35,384 nucleotides of DNA. Source: Bacteroidia bacterium. Lineage in GTDB: Bacteria; Bacteroidota; Bacteroidia; Bacteroidales; Prolixibacteraceae. Numbering within the stretch: the first letter of the stretch is position 1; every line of letters starts with the position of its first letter. Position numbers and translations under genes: made by a program. The notes under the pieces were generated by a model that was not told the DNA's origin, searched no databases, and worked only from the letters and a program-made list of their open reading frames with translations. Shown here piece by piece: positions 25,025-34,144 of this stretch. The stretch spans positions 1-35,384 of the forward strand of contig JAPLDR010000103.1 in the NCBI GenBank assembly GCA_026391655.1, in the 5' to 3' direction.

Positions 25025-26512
25025 TTAAGGTGCGAATGTCCTGTCATGTGGAAGCGTCTTCCATTTGCTGTCTGGTACGTTTGTCAGCATTTCATTTGGA
25101 TAATTGGGATTACTCACATAAGCATCAAGTTTAGAGTCTACTACATAAATTTTATTTTCAAGCGGCGAATATCTTGCTTCTTCTCCCGATAAATAGTAAT
25201 TGTATTTATCTATAACTCTGTCGGTATTGGCGGCTGAATTTCTCACCATACTTATGGTAATATCGCCAGTTTGCGATATCGTTTTTGATACCGCATTAAG
25301 CCGGTCAAGATTCTCGCGCAGGTTTCCCATTATTAATGAGTTATCCGCTGTCATGGAAAGAGCCATTGCAACAAGAATATTAAGATTTCTATCGAAAAGT
25401 TCCGGCACTGCATACGCGCCGTACGAAGTGACATATCCACCCGGGGCACCAATTGACTGAAAATTTGACGCACTTAGTAGAATAAAATATCTTACACGAA
25501 GTCCGGTTCCGTTGGTAGTCTCACCGTAGAAGTTTGACGCGTTTGACGGAATGTTTTGGATCTTCAACATATTCATATAATCATGGTTTGGTTCGACTTT
25601 GGTAATTGTTGTATTCGAACACTTCATAAAAGGCATGAGCTGGGAAAGAAGATAAGTTCGAAGATCAAATGTTTTTGGCTGATGATCATTTGAGGTAAAA
25701 TCACCCATCTTTCCGTCGGGAGAATCAGCTAAAAAGAAATAATTGTTACCGTTAGCCCTCCAGTCGGAAGGACAACTGACATAAACTGTACGGTCCGACG
25801 AAGCTTTCGTTACAAAATTAGCCGGATCAATCGTGGGATTCAGATTGCTTGAAGCAGCATCACTTCCCCCGTAAAACTGGCCTTGACTTGTGCCATTGTA
25901 ATAGGCCTGAGGTTGGATCTTTAATGTTTTTAATATTTGTTTCAGCATGGCATATTTGTCGTCAAAATTATTTTTCAGATCCTCGTACCCGCAAAATAAT
26001 CCCCTGCCGTTGTCAATGCTGACCATGTAAAAACCTTTTACCGGAGTTTTGTTTTTAGTAAAGACAGCCGACACTTCAGCCATTGTATTGTTTGAATTAG
26101 CTTTCTTATCGGTCAGGATAAGGTCGGGATAAACTTTAATTGCCATATCATAAACAAACCTAATAAAGGATAAAGCCTCTGTTTTGGCATGAGCCCTTAA
26201 AATCGGCGTTAAAAATATGCCAGTCGGGCTTTGCATAGAAGGTCTTATATATATTGTTCCGTCTGCAACAAACACATTCCAGTTTGATGGTTTGTTAAAA
26301 GATATTCCAAGATACTGGTTTGAATAAGTGTCATATTCTATTGAAGAAGAATTATTTGCATTATCATCCACGACATTGGTTTTGGCGGTACTATAACTGT
26401 CAGTGACTTTAATGCCGGTCTTGTTGAATGGTACAGCAGCAACGTTATTTTTGCCAATGATGAATATCAAAGCAAAAACAGCGAATAAGGCAAATGATCT
26501 ATTTTTTTTCAT
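25025..26512 (-). CDS. Secreted protein of unknown function
   Basis: A 495-residue protein not assigned to a family. A signal peptide is clear (KKNRSFALFAVFALIFIIG, cleavage near residue 25-30). After a Ser/Asn-rich stretch, residues about 62-200 (YLGISFNKPSNWNVF, YIRPSM, GYEDLKNNFDD, LKTLKIQ) resemble PsbP/MOG1-like domains that bear a hydrophobic strand and a late helix; this is a fold impression only. Residues about 230-460 form a second, unrecognised domain with VYVSCPSDW at its start. The C-terminal WKTLPHDRTFAP tail is short. No lipobox is present, so it is probably periplasmic or secreted. It has no obvious operon partner. Confidence 0.75.
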   Translation of the reverse strand: MKKNRSFALFAVFALIFIIGKNNVAAVPFNKTGIKVTDSYSTAKTNVVDDNANNSSSIEYDTYSNQYLGISFNKPSNWNVFVADGTIYIRPSMQSPTGIFLTPILRAHAKTEALSFIRFVYDMAIKVYPDLILTDKKANSNNTMAEVSAVFTKNKTPVKGFYMVSIDNGRGLFCGYEDLKNNFDDKYAMLKQILKTLKIQPQAYYNGTSQGQFYGGSDAASSNLNPTIDPANFVTKASSDRTVYVSCPSDWRANGNNYFFLADSPDGKMGDFTSNDHQPKTFDLRTYLLSQLMPFMKCSNTTITKVEPNHDYMNMLKIQNIPSNASNFYGETTNGTGLRVRYFILLSASNFQSIGAPGGYVTSYGAYAVPELFDRNLNILVAMALSMTADNSLIMGNLRENLDRLNAVSKTISQTGDITISMVRNSAANTDRVIDKYNYYLSGEEARYSPLENKIYVVDSKLDAYVSNPNYPNEMLTNVPDSKWKTLPHDRTFAP

Positions 26513-26614
26513 AATAATGAATTTTAGAATTCAAAATATAACTGCAATATAGAACAGTCTAATTGCTGTAAATTAATAACTTGACTTGTAGTATAATGGA
26601 ATTTTACTCCTATT

Positions 26615-26650
26615 AGCTTCCGGTTTGAATAAGAACCAATACCGGAAGCT
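26615..26650. repeat. 10-base perfect inverted repeat downstream of the S9 peptidase gene
   Basis: AGCTTCCGGT (26615-26624) and ACCGGAAGCT (26641-26650) form a perfect stem with a 16-base loop, 27 bases past the peptidase stop. No T run follows on the minus strand, so it may be an mRNA-end hairpin rather than an intrinsic terminator. Confidence 0.5.
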
Positions 26651-26676
26651 TCATAAAACACCAGGAGAAAAATCCT

Positions 26677-28719
26677 CTATTTCTTCTCAGCAGGAGGAGC
26701 TAATTTAACCGTTGCAACATCGACAGTAATTTCACCTAATCTTTTTGCCACTTCAGGTTTCATACTCTCCTGGTAACGTCCTCCCAGATGTTTGGCCAGA
26801 AACTTTTCGGCGGATGCCAGCATCGCCATTTTATTTACAGGACGCGCAAAGCCATGACCTTCGTCGGGCGCAACAATATATTCGACCGGGAAACCTCTAT
26901 CGCGTAAGGCAATCACAATCTGATCCGACTCTGCTTTATTCACACGCGGGTCATTTGCTCCCTGAACCACAAGCAAGGCTGCCTTAATTTTATTGGCAGA
27001 ATTGAGCGGCGATTGCCGATCGAGTTGTGCCTTACCTTCCGGATTAGTAGGATCCCCCATCCTTTTATAAAATATTTTACGTATTGGCTCCCAATATGGC
27101 GGAATAGAATTCAACAAAGTGATCAGGTTCGACGGGCCAACGATCGATACGCCACAAGCATATATATCGGGTGTAAAAGCTACACCAGCCAATGTGGCAT
27201 AACCACCGTAGGAGCCTCCCATGATTCCGATTTTTGCAGGATTGGCAATACCTTCAGCAATCAGGTATTTAACACCCCAGGTAATATCATCCTGCATTTT
27301 TTCTCCCCATTGATTGTTACCGGCGTTCATAAATTTCTTTCCATAACCGGTTGATGATCTGAAATTTGGAGATAAAACGGCATAACCGCGATTGGCAAGA
27401 AATTGTGCAAAAGAACTATAGCCCCAGCCATCGCGTGCCCATGGACCGCCATGAGGAGATACGACTACAGGGAGATTTTTTGGTTCGAGACCTTTGGGTA
27501 AAGTGAGAAATGCCGGAATATCGAGTCCATCGGATGATTTATACCTGATCGCCTTCATTTCGGCCAGATCCTTGACAGGAATATTTGGGCGCGGGCGATA
27601 CTGAAAGGTAAGCTTCTTCTTGATCCTGTCATACAAATAGGTAGATCCCGGATCAATATCAGCTGATGCACTAAGCAGCCAGTAGTTCTCGTCGGTAGTT
27701 GATGAAAAAAAGTTGATATCTTCGTTTGGTAACTCTTTCTTAATTAGATTATAATCCGCTTCAAAGCTTTTGTCTTTCCAATAAATTCTGTTCCGCTCAT
27801 CCTCATAGGAAGTATAAACAATATCTTTACTTATTTCGGAGATAAATACATTTCCAATATCTACCCTTTTTAAAGGATCACTCTCAACAAACACTTCTTT
27901 CATGGTTTCCGGATCAAAAAGGATTAACTGTGAAAAATCGAGACTATCACCTTTATTGGTGGTTAGATACACCCGCTTATTGTCTTTGTGGAAAGCAACC
28001 GGATTTGCCTCCTCAAAAACTGAGGTTGTATAAATTTTAACCAGTTCCTTCGCATCAACCCTCAGAATATCGTTGCTGCCATCTGCATTGGCTCGGCTGG
28101 CCAGTCGCAACTGATCGTTCCAGTCGAAAACCCAACCTGTAATCCTGTCTGTTGCAGAATTCTGACGAATCATTGTTCTTTCACCAGTTGAAATTTTCAT
28201 TTTATAAAGATCGTGCCATGCCTTGTCGCGGTCATTCAAACCGATATAGATAGCATCCGGATCAGTTTTAGGCACGGCATAAATATATACCCTAACCCCT
28301 TTCAGACTGGTAAGATCCCTGTTAACAGGAATATCACTTCCCTGTGCAGGCGCTTCGAGTGGATTTACAGCATAGATATTAAAATTCTCATCACCCCCCT
28401 TGTCCTGCGAATATAGAATGTATTTGCCATCGCGCGACCAGAAATATTCGCGGATCGGTCGAACGGTATCAGCGGTAATCAGCTTCGAAGTAGCAAAGTT
28501 CTCATCCAGTTTCTTGACCCATATATTCTGGGTTCCTTTATAAGGTTTGATAAAAGAGATAAATTTTCCATCAGGAGAAAGTTGACCTCCGGCGATTTCG
28601 GGACTATCGAACAGTAGTTCGCGGTCGATAATTGGTGGTTGCTGCACCTTAGGAGTTTGAGTCTGGCAGGCCACTACTGTGATAATGAATAACAAACAGA
28701 GCATTCTTGTGGTTTTCAT
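26677..28719 (-). CDS. S9 family (prolyl oligopeptidase/DPP-like) lipoprotein peptidase
   Basis: A 680-residue peptidase. The N-terminus MKTTRMLCLLFIITVVAC ends in a lipobox Cys, so it is probably a lipoprotein. A beta-propeller (about 30-400, with repeated LSPDGKFISF- and WSRDGKYILY-type blades) precedes an alpha/beta-hydrolase domain. Its nucleophile is in GGSYGGYA, the Asp in VQGANDPRV and the His in DEGHGFARP. It should cleave short peptides in the cell envelope. The frame extends 19 codons further upstream, but ATG 28719 directly starts the lipoprotein signal. It lies 97 bases downstream of the transporter gene. Confidence 0.92.
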   Translation of the reverse strand: MKTTRMLCLLFIITVVACQTQTPKVQQPPIIDRELLFDSPEIAGGQLSPDGKFISFIKPYKGTQNIWVKKLDENFATSKLITADTVRPIREYFWSRDGKYILYSQDKGGDENFNIYAVNPLEAPAQGSDIPVNRDLTSLKGVRVYIYAVPKTDPDAIYIGLNDRDKAWHDLYKMKISTGERTMIRQNSATDRITGWVFDWNDQLRLASRANADGSNDILRVDAKELVKIYTTSVFEEANPVAFHKDNKRVYLTTNKGDSLDFSQLILFDPETMKEVFVESDPLKRVDIGNVFISEISKDIVYTSYEDERNRIYWKDKSFEADYNLIKKELPNEDINFFSSTTDENYWLLSASADIDPGSTYLYDRIKKKLTFQYRPRPNIPVKDLAEMKAIRYKSSDGLDIPAFLTLPKGLEPKNLPVVVSPHGGPWARDGWGYSSFAQFLANRGYAVLSPNFRSSTGYGKKFMNAGNNQWGEKMQDDITWGVKYLIAEGIANPAKIGIMGGSYGGYATLAGVAFTPDIYACGVSIVGPSNLITLLNSIPPYWEPIRKIFYKRMGDPTNPEGKAQLDRQSPLNSANKIKAALLVVQGANDPRVNKAESDQIVIALRDRGFPVEYIVAPDEGHGFARPVNKMAMLASAEKFLAKHLGGRYQESMKPEVAKRLGEITVDVATVKLAPPAEKK

Positions 28720-28816
28720 CAGCAAAATATTTAAAGGTTTGTAAAAAAGAGTTTCAGTAATTAACAGGAGACCCATCCAATTGGTTCACCTAAAATTTTC
28801 CGGTTGATGATTTTCG

Positions 28817-30367
28817 CTATTTAACTACGGGAATCGCCCATGCCGGAAATTCGCCCGGGTTAATCTTAAAAACTTCTGATCCAATAAAATAGAAGGCAGC
28901 TGTAATAATCACTGCTCCCATCAGGTTTAGCCAGAAGCCCGTTTTGGCCATTTCCATAATTGTTACACGCCTTGTACCAAAAATGATTGCATTCGGAGGT
29001 GTTCCTGCCGGTAACATGAACGCCATGGAGGCAGATAAAGTAGCAGGAACCATTAACAATAAAGGATGGATATGCGTAGCTATCGCCATGCCAGCCAATA
29101 CAGGCAATATCATTTCAGTAATTGCAGTATTGGAAGTCAATTCGGTTAAAAATGTGACAAGAAGGCAGATAATCAGAATGATAACAATTGGATGTAAGAC
29201 AGAAAGCCCTTGTAACTGACTTCCCAGCCAAAGCGATAATCCGGAATCCCTGAATCCATTGGCCAGTGCAAATCCGCCACCAAACAGTAAAACAATATCC
29301 CATGGCAAATGACTGGCCGTCTCCCAGTCCATAATCCGTGATCCGGGACTGTTTTTTGAGGGTATCATGAAAAGTGGTAATGATAGTGCAATGGCTACAG
29401 TACCATCATTAATAAAGGCCGGTTTACCAAATAATGATGCCCAGCCTTTTAAAGTAGTTGTCCCGATTTCAAGATCAGAACGCGTGATCCATAGCAAAGC
29501 CATTAAAAGAAAACCGATCAGTACAATTTTTTCCTCGCGGCTCATGGGGCCAAGTTCTCTTTTCATCTCCTTGATGGGAAAGTCATTTACCGCCTTAGTC
29601 TTGCTTCCTTTGGCATACCTGTGATACAATAAGATATAGGCAGCTAAAAGTAACAGGAGGCCTGTAGGAACAGCAAACAACATCCATTGCAGGAAAGTAA
29701 TTGCCGGTGCCTGAGGAAACATCACCTGGTAAATCCGGAGAAACGAAAGATTAGGTGGCGTGCCAACCAGTGTCATAATACCTCCGATTGAGGCACTGTA
29801 AGCTACTGCGAGCAACAATCCGGTCGAAAATGATTTCTTTTTCGCAGGCTCAGGTTCAATTTCCATTAAAACTGACATCAGAATAGGAACAACCATCATG
29901 GCCGTTGCAGTATTAGACATCCACATGCTCAGCAAGGCAGTTGCAAGCATAAAGCCAAGTAGCAACCTCGACTTGCCTGTGCCCGTAATACTGAGGATGT
30001 TGAGAGCAATCCGTTTGTGGAGATTCCATCGCTGCATCGCAAGAGCGATGAGAAAACCCCCGATAAAAAGAAAAATTACATGATTGAAATAAGCTGCAGA
30101 AACAGTCTGTCCATCCATAACGCCAAGAAGCGGGAAAAGCGCTACCGGGAGCAGTGAGGTTATTGCCAGAGGAACTGCTTCGGTTATCCACCAGATAGCC
30201 ATCCATGCTGCTATTCCAAGTGTATATCCGATCTCCGGATGTTTAATATCAGGATGGTATAGGAAAATAAGCATAAAAGCTACTAATGGTCCGGCCAAAA
30301 GTGCCATGTTTTTATTTCCGGACGATGGAACTAATTTGAATAACCACTCACGAGTTTGTCTTTTCAT
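28817..30367 (-). CDS. DASS/SLC13-family sodium-coupled anion (dicarboxylate) symporter
   Basis: A 516-residue multi-spanning transporter of the divalent anion:Na+ symporter family. Both signature SNT motifs, which build the sodium and carboxylate sites, are present: SNTATAMMVVPI in the first repeat and SNTAITEMILPVLA in the second. The TPPNLSF and AGTPPNAIIFG turns are also seen. Likely substrates are C4-dicarboxylates or similar; specificity is not readable. The frame runs up to 30436, but ATG 30367 (MKRQTREW) fits the family N-terminus. That start overlaps the end of the upstream gene by 20 bases. Confidence 0.9.
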   Translation of the reverse strand: MKRQTREWLFKLVPSSGNKNMALLAGPLVAFMLIFLYHPDIKHPEIGYTLGIAAWMAIWWITEAVPLAITSLLPVALFPLLGVMDGQTVSAAYFNHVIFLFIGGFLIALAMQRWNLHKRIALNILSITGTGKSRLLLGFMLATALLSMWMSNTATAMMVVPILMSVLMEIEPEPAKKKSFSTGLLLAVAYSASIGGIMTLVGTPPNLSFLRIYQVMFPQAPAITFLQWMLFAVPTGLLLLLAAYILLYHRYAKGSKTKAVNDFPIKEMKRELGPMSREEKIVLIGFLLMALLWITRSDLEIGTTTLKGWASLFGKPAFINDGTVAIALSLPLFMIPSKNSPGSRIMDWETASHLPWDIVLLFGGGFALANGFRDSGLSLWLGSQLQGLSVLHPIVIILIICLLVTFLTELTSNTAITEMILPVLAGMAIATHIHPLLLMVPATLSASMAFMLPAGTPPNAIIFGTRRVTIMEMAKTGFWLNLMGAVIITAAFYFIGSEVFKINPGEFPAWAIPVVK

Positions 30368-30944
30368 CGCATTGTATATTAGCTGATTTTTTGAAAAAAA
30401 GTCCAAATAATACAAAAAGAGAGCCGGCAACAACAAAAATTATTCCGGCTAAAAATTTCCCAAATGGCAGATAATGAAATCCAAAAAAATCAGGTAATGT
30501 CATTGAATAGCTTAAGTTCAGAACTATAATACCTAACCCTATTAAACCAAAACCAGTTTTGAAAATATTGAATGGTTTTTCATATGATTGATAGTCAATG
30601 ATTTTATCTTTAGTGGGATGTGTAATTTCTCCCGGCTTATCATTTTGGCAATTCCAGCAGGCATCAAAATTCATCTCTACTGTTTGCCCGCATTTCGGAC
30701 ATTTCCAAAAATCCGCTGTATGAACATGAAGCTCTTCATCTTCAATATTTTCGAATTTAAGGATAGTCTCATTGTCAAATAAATCATCAAACTGCTTCTG
30801 TGAGATTAAATTACGATTCATTGCAACTGTTAAAATTGCATTGTAAACATCTTTCTCCAGGTCAGTTGGATTTTCTATGCTTTTTATAAGTTCATCATCG
30901 GTGTATTTCGATGCAAATTTCAGGAATAAGTTTTCATTTTTCAT
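30348..30944 (-). CDS. Small membrane protein with helical module and zinc ribbon
   Basis: A 198-residue protein of unknown function. Residues about 8-55 are a helical module (ASKYTDDELIKSIENPTD ... AVMNR-type end at MNRNLISQ) shared with the two upstream genes. Residues about 80-105 form a zinc ribbon, CPKCG ... CWNC. Two transmembrane helices follow (about 128-148 and 158-182). The charged C-terminus is cytoplasmic or short. It is part of a tight minus-strand run (15 bases after the previous gene) and overlaps the transporter's start. Confidence 0.8.
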   Translation of the reverse strand: MKNENLFLKFASKYTDDELIKSIENPTDLEKDVYNAILTVAMNRNLISQKQFDDLFDNETILKFENIEDEELHVHTADFWKCPKCGQTVEMNFDACWNCQNDKPGEITHPTKDKIIDYQSYEKPFNIFKTGFGLIGLGIIVLNLSYSMTLPDFFGFHYLPFGKFLAGIIFVVAGSLFVLFGLFFKKSANIQCDEKTNS

Positions 30945-30959
30945 CGGGAAAATTTGTTC

Positions 30960-31619
30960 TTAGTTGCTCATAAAGAAACCTTTATAAATCAGGAATACAC
31001 CGGAAACAATAAGCCCATAAAATATAATTGAATAACCGCCAATCGGATGGATCCAGGTTCCTATCGTTAAAATAATGCCAATTAAAACCATAACAAAGCC
31101 GGAATTGATTTGTATGGAGCTCTTTTTAATTTTTACTTGTGCTTTAGCTTCTTCTTTCCTGTTATACTCATCAAAACCCTTTTCAATCTGGCTTGATAAT
31201 TTCTCTTTTTCGTCGGATGAAATGGTTCCCCGTTTTTCTGCTGTTATTAATGCGGCCTCTACTGACGCCGGCTGGTAACTTGCGTATTTGGTAATTATTT
31301 CAGCGATATCTTTATCAGAACTATGTTCCAGTTGTTTCAGGTAAAAATCAACATCCAACTCTTTTTCCTTTAGCTCATTGCTGATATATTCTCCAGTTTC
31401 TTTCTCATCGGTTTCTTTATTTTCAATTGCTTGTAAATCTGAATTTTCCTGCTTAATTTTTTTGGGTATGACATTTCGCTCTACCAGAATATCTTCCAGT
31501 ACATCGGTTACCTCGCCAGCGTATTTTTCAGATTTCATCATTTCCATCAGACTATTTGTTGAATAGCCGACATAGTCTTCATAAATTTTCCGCTGCCTTA
31601 AATTGTAATCTTCAGTCAT
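30960..31619 (-). CDS. Small membrane protein with two helical modules
   Basis: A 219-residue protein of unknown function. It carries two copies of the module seen in its neighbours: residues about 12-52 (YSTNSLMEMMKSEKY ... ILVERNVIPKK), and about 92-140 (SSDKDIAEIITKYASYQPAS ... TAEKRGTISSDE). Between them is an acidic Glu/Lys-rich linker. Two C-terminal transmembrane helices (about 175-215) end the protein. The spacing of 12 bases to the gene before and 15 to the gene after suggests one transcript. Confidence 0.78.
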   Translation of the reverse strand: MTEDYNLRQRKIYEDYVGYSTNSLMEMMKSEKYAGEVTDVLEDILVERNVIPKKIKQENSDLQAIENKETDEKETGEYISNELKEKELDVDFYLKQLEHSSDKDIAEIITKYASYQPASVEAALITAEKRGTISSDEKEKLSSQIEKGFDEYNRKEEAKAQVKIKKSSIQINSGFVMVLIGIILTIGTWIHPIGGYSIIFYGLIVSGVFLIYKGFFMSN

Positions 31620-31631
31620 AGGTATATTCTA

Positions 31632-32039
31632 TCAGGTTAATAGAGCTGCCAAAACCAATAACAAAATTAAAAGTCCGATGTAAAATGCTCCGCCATAGAA
31701 AAACCATTGCCATATTTCCCTGTGCTGCCTCACATAGCCTTCAGCTTTTAATTCGTCAGCGATAAGCAAGTTTAACAGTCCGGGAAGCAACAGCGTCAAT
31801 ATCTTCCAATGAATCTGCAATGGTGTAATTGCCTTTTCAGCAGTCAGTTGTTTTTTTGACTTGATTTCTTTTTCGTTTGGTTCAATTTTTTCACCGGCTA
31901 AATTTCTCTTTCCCACTTCTGCTTCTGCAGCTGCAACAGATTCCGGCTCATATTCATCCCGTAGTTTACCAACAATTTCATGCAGTTCCTCATACGATCG
32001 GTCAGCCATTTGTTCTGCAAACTTATTGTCAGTTATCAT
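31632..32039 (-). CDS. Small membrane protein with one helical module
   Basis: A 135-residue protein of unknown function. The N-terminal about 50 residues hold one copy of the shared module (DRSYEELHEIVGKLRDEYEP ... VGKRNLAGE). A charged linker and two hydrophobic segments follow (about 83-95 and 112-134). It lies 52 bases after the SHOCT-domain gene and 12 bases before the next. Confidence 0.75.
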   Translation of the reverse strand: MITDNKFAEQMADRSYEELHEIVGKLRDEYEPESVAAAEAEVGKRNLAGEKIEPNEKEIKSKKQLTAEKAITPLQIHWKILTLLLPGLLNLLIADELKAEGYVRQHREIWQWFFYGGAFYIGLLILLLVLAALLT

Positions 32040-32091
32040 ATTGAGAGACTGTTTAAAATTAATTTTATGATCCCGTGAGGGCTAATACAAA

Positions 32092-32478
32092 TCACCACTT
32101 TTGCTCCATTATTTCCTGGCGTTTTGCCGCAAACTCTGCATCGTTGATTAAACCTTCTTTTCTCAGGTTCTCCAGTTTTCGGAGTTTGTCGTCAAATGAT
32201 GTTTCAATTTCCCGGATATTTGATGCATTGTCCATTTCAATTACTCCACCGACGCCTGCATCTGAATTTTTATCGTAATTAATTAGGCTGTAGGTATAAT
32301 AACCTCCGATAACCAATACCATGAAAATCCAGAAAATCATAAAAACCTGACCAATTCCGGCCCCTTCTTCGGTTAAAACTGCGAAAAAGAAGATTCCAAA
32401 CACCAACATAGCAGCGGCTGCAATTATTCCAACAACTAAACCTGATTTTGTTGGTTTGATGAATGCTTTTTGTTTCAT
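32092..32478 (-). CDS. Small membrane protein with C-terminal SHOCT domain
   Basis: A 128-residue protein. Two transmembrane helices (about 14-34 and 42-64) are followed by a linker and a C-terminal SHOCT-type helix pair (DDKLRKLENLRKEGLINDAE ... KRQEIMEQKW), a short domain often found at the ends of small membrane proteins and thought to mediate oligomerisation. The start lies 10 bases after the MuiA stop, so the two are very likely co-transcribed. Confidence 0.82.
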   Translation of the reverse strand: MKQKAFIKPTKSGLVVGIIAAAAMLVFGIFFFAVLTEEGAGIGQVFMIFWIFMVLVIGGYYTYSLINYDKNSDAGVGGVIEMDNASNIREIETSFDDKLRKLENLRKEGLINDAEFAAKRQEIMEQKW

Positions 32479-32488
32479 ATTTTGACTA

Positions 32489-34114
32489 TTAAAGTCCGCT
32501 GATCCTCATGTCTTTAGGATATGTAACGCTGAATTTAAGCGGGATACTTTTCTTTGCTCCTGGGGCTAAAGTAATTTTCCACGAAATTTTTCCTTCATCA
32601 TCAACAGTCGCTTCTCCACCTTTCGGGGCCTCCATCTCAACTTTTATCTTTTCGTTCCTCGATAACGGGAACTGGTCGTTCAGATCAAGGGTGATCTCCT
32701 TACTTTTCCCATTCGTAATTTCAATCGCATATTCAAAATATACCGTCGTCTCTTTTCTTAAAACTCCTGCATAATCCGTGTATTTCTTTTGAAGTTTGCG
32801 TTCGATTTTGATTCCTTCATCAATCCCCAATGATAGTTCCATTTCACCTTCAGGGAGAATTACCTCATTGACTGATGCCGTCCCCACCAGTTTCTGATCA
32901 AAAAAGACACTAATTGGACCCGACAACAGCGGAAATGAAAAAGGATTCTTCATCGAAGCCTTGAGAAAGGCATTTTGAACCAGTTTGGGAATCGTAAACC
33001 AGGTGTACTTTGCATCTGCATTGGATTTAGCAATTGAAACGCGGTGTGGTTGTCCGTCAGAAACAATATCCACCTTACGTGGAAGTACAAAACTAAAGGA
33101 GGTATTCTCTTCTTTGATTTCTGTTTCTTTCAATAAATTCTCAGCCGCCGGGGCAGGTGCCCGTTCCATCATCGCTCTTGGCGCACTGAGTTCCTCATAT
33201 GCACTTTTACTTTTTGACATATACTGACGTGGCGTGTAGACATCAAGATACCAGGCGTTAAGATCTGGCAGATTTCCGTAAACAAAAGGTCTGGCGGTCG
33301 ATATCTCTACATTTGCATCGGTCCAGTCTTCACCCGTCGATTGCCAGATGGATGCAAAATAGTTAAAATCAACCTTTGAGGTATTGAAATCAGCCCTCGC
33401 TTCGTATTGCGACGACCAGCCGGCCTCTGTTGAAATATAAGTATAACCAATCTTTATCCCGGTTTTATCTGCGTTTGAAATCAGGTGAATAATAATGCTT
33501 TTACTCTTATTCTTGTCTGATTTCAAAATTGCCAGTTCGTTTTCAAGTGCAGACTTCTCTTCAACCAGTTTTTTAATCTTTATTTGAATGGCTGCTATGC
33601 GTTCCAGGTTGGTTGTCAGCGATTTTTCAAGGTATTTGGCATGTGCATCCATTTCGGCCATCGTAACCTTTAGGTTCTGGGGAAAGGGATTTACCTTCTT
33701 AAGAAAATCGATGGCACTGCTGATTGTCAGGATTTGATTCGTGCCGTCATTAATCTGATTGTTCAGATTATTCAATTCCGACTGAAGTTTCTGCATTTTG
33801 GGTTGTTCGGTTTCCTTCAGAAAAGTTTCTTCAACAGTCACCTCAGAAATCGCCAGTTCAGATTGCCCCATTAAACTGATCTGGACAGACTGATCGACCA
33901 GGTTGGGTGTGATTCCTGATATCCTGACAATGTTTTCCCCTCTTTTTACAGCGATAACCGCATCTTTTACGATCAGGGCCCTGTCAGTAAAAACGATGAT
34001 TTTTTGAAGCTTCGAAACGGGCTCGATCTCTGTTTTCTGTGCCGTTGCAGCATGTGAAATCATAAAAACTAAAATGATCAAAGACCACAACCTTAAACTG
34101 GTAAACTTTTGCAT
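32489..34114 (-). CDS. MuiA-type DUF4139/DUF4140 secreted protein
   Basis: A 541-residue protein of the mucoidy inhibitor MuiA family. A signal peptide (about 1-26, ending ATAQ) precedes an N-terminal DUF4140 domain (KIIVFTDRALIVKDA ... VRISGITPNLVDQSVQ). A coiled coil follows (about 95-205, heptad-rich with many Glu/Lys/Leu), then the DUF4139 beta-rich domain with WSSQYEARADF, DWTDANVEISTARP and the late ITLAPGAKKSIPLKFSVTYPKD. The molecular function is unknown; the name comes from a mucoidy phenotype. The frame opens at TTG 34126, but ATG 34114 begins a good signal peptide. It lies 30 bases downstream of a small secreted-protein gene. Confidence 0.88.
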   Translation of the reverse strand: MQKFTSLRLWSLIILVFMISHAATAQKTEIEPVSKLQKIIVFTDRALIVKDAVIAVKRGENIVRISGITPNLVDQSVQISLMGQSELAISEVTVEETFLKETEQPKMQKLQSELNNLNNQINDGTNQILTISSAIDFLKKVNPFPQNLKVTMAEMDAHAKYLEKSLTTNLERIAAIQIKIKKLVEEKSALENELAILKSDKNKSKSIIIHLISNADKTGIKIGYTYISTEAGWSSQYEARADFNTSKVDFNYFASIWQSTGEDWTDANVEISTARPFVYGNLPDLNAWYLDVYTPRQYMSKSKSAYEELSAPRAMMERAPAPAAENLLKETEIKEENTSFSFVLPRKVDIVSDGQPHRVSIAKSNADAKYTWFTIPKLVQNAFLKASMKNPFSFPLLSGPISVFFDQKLVGTASVNEVILPEGEMELSLGIDEGIKIERKLQKKYTDYAGVLRKETTVYFEYAIEITNGKSKEITLDLNDQFPLSRNEKIKVEMEAPKGGEATVDDEGKISWKITLAPGAKKSIPLKFSVTYPKDMRISGL

Positions 34115-34144
34115 GTTATTTTTCAATTAAATTGTATGATATAA

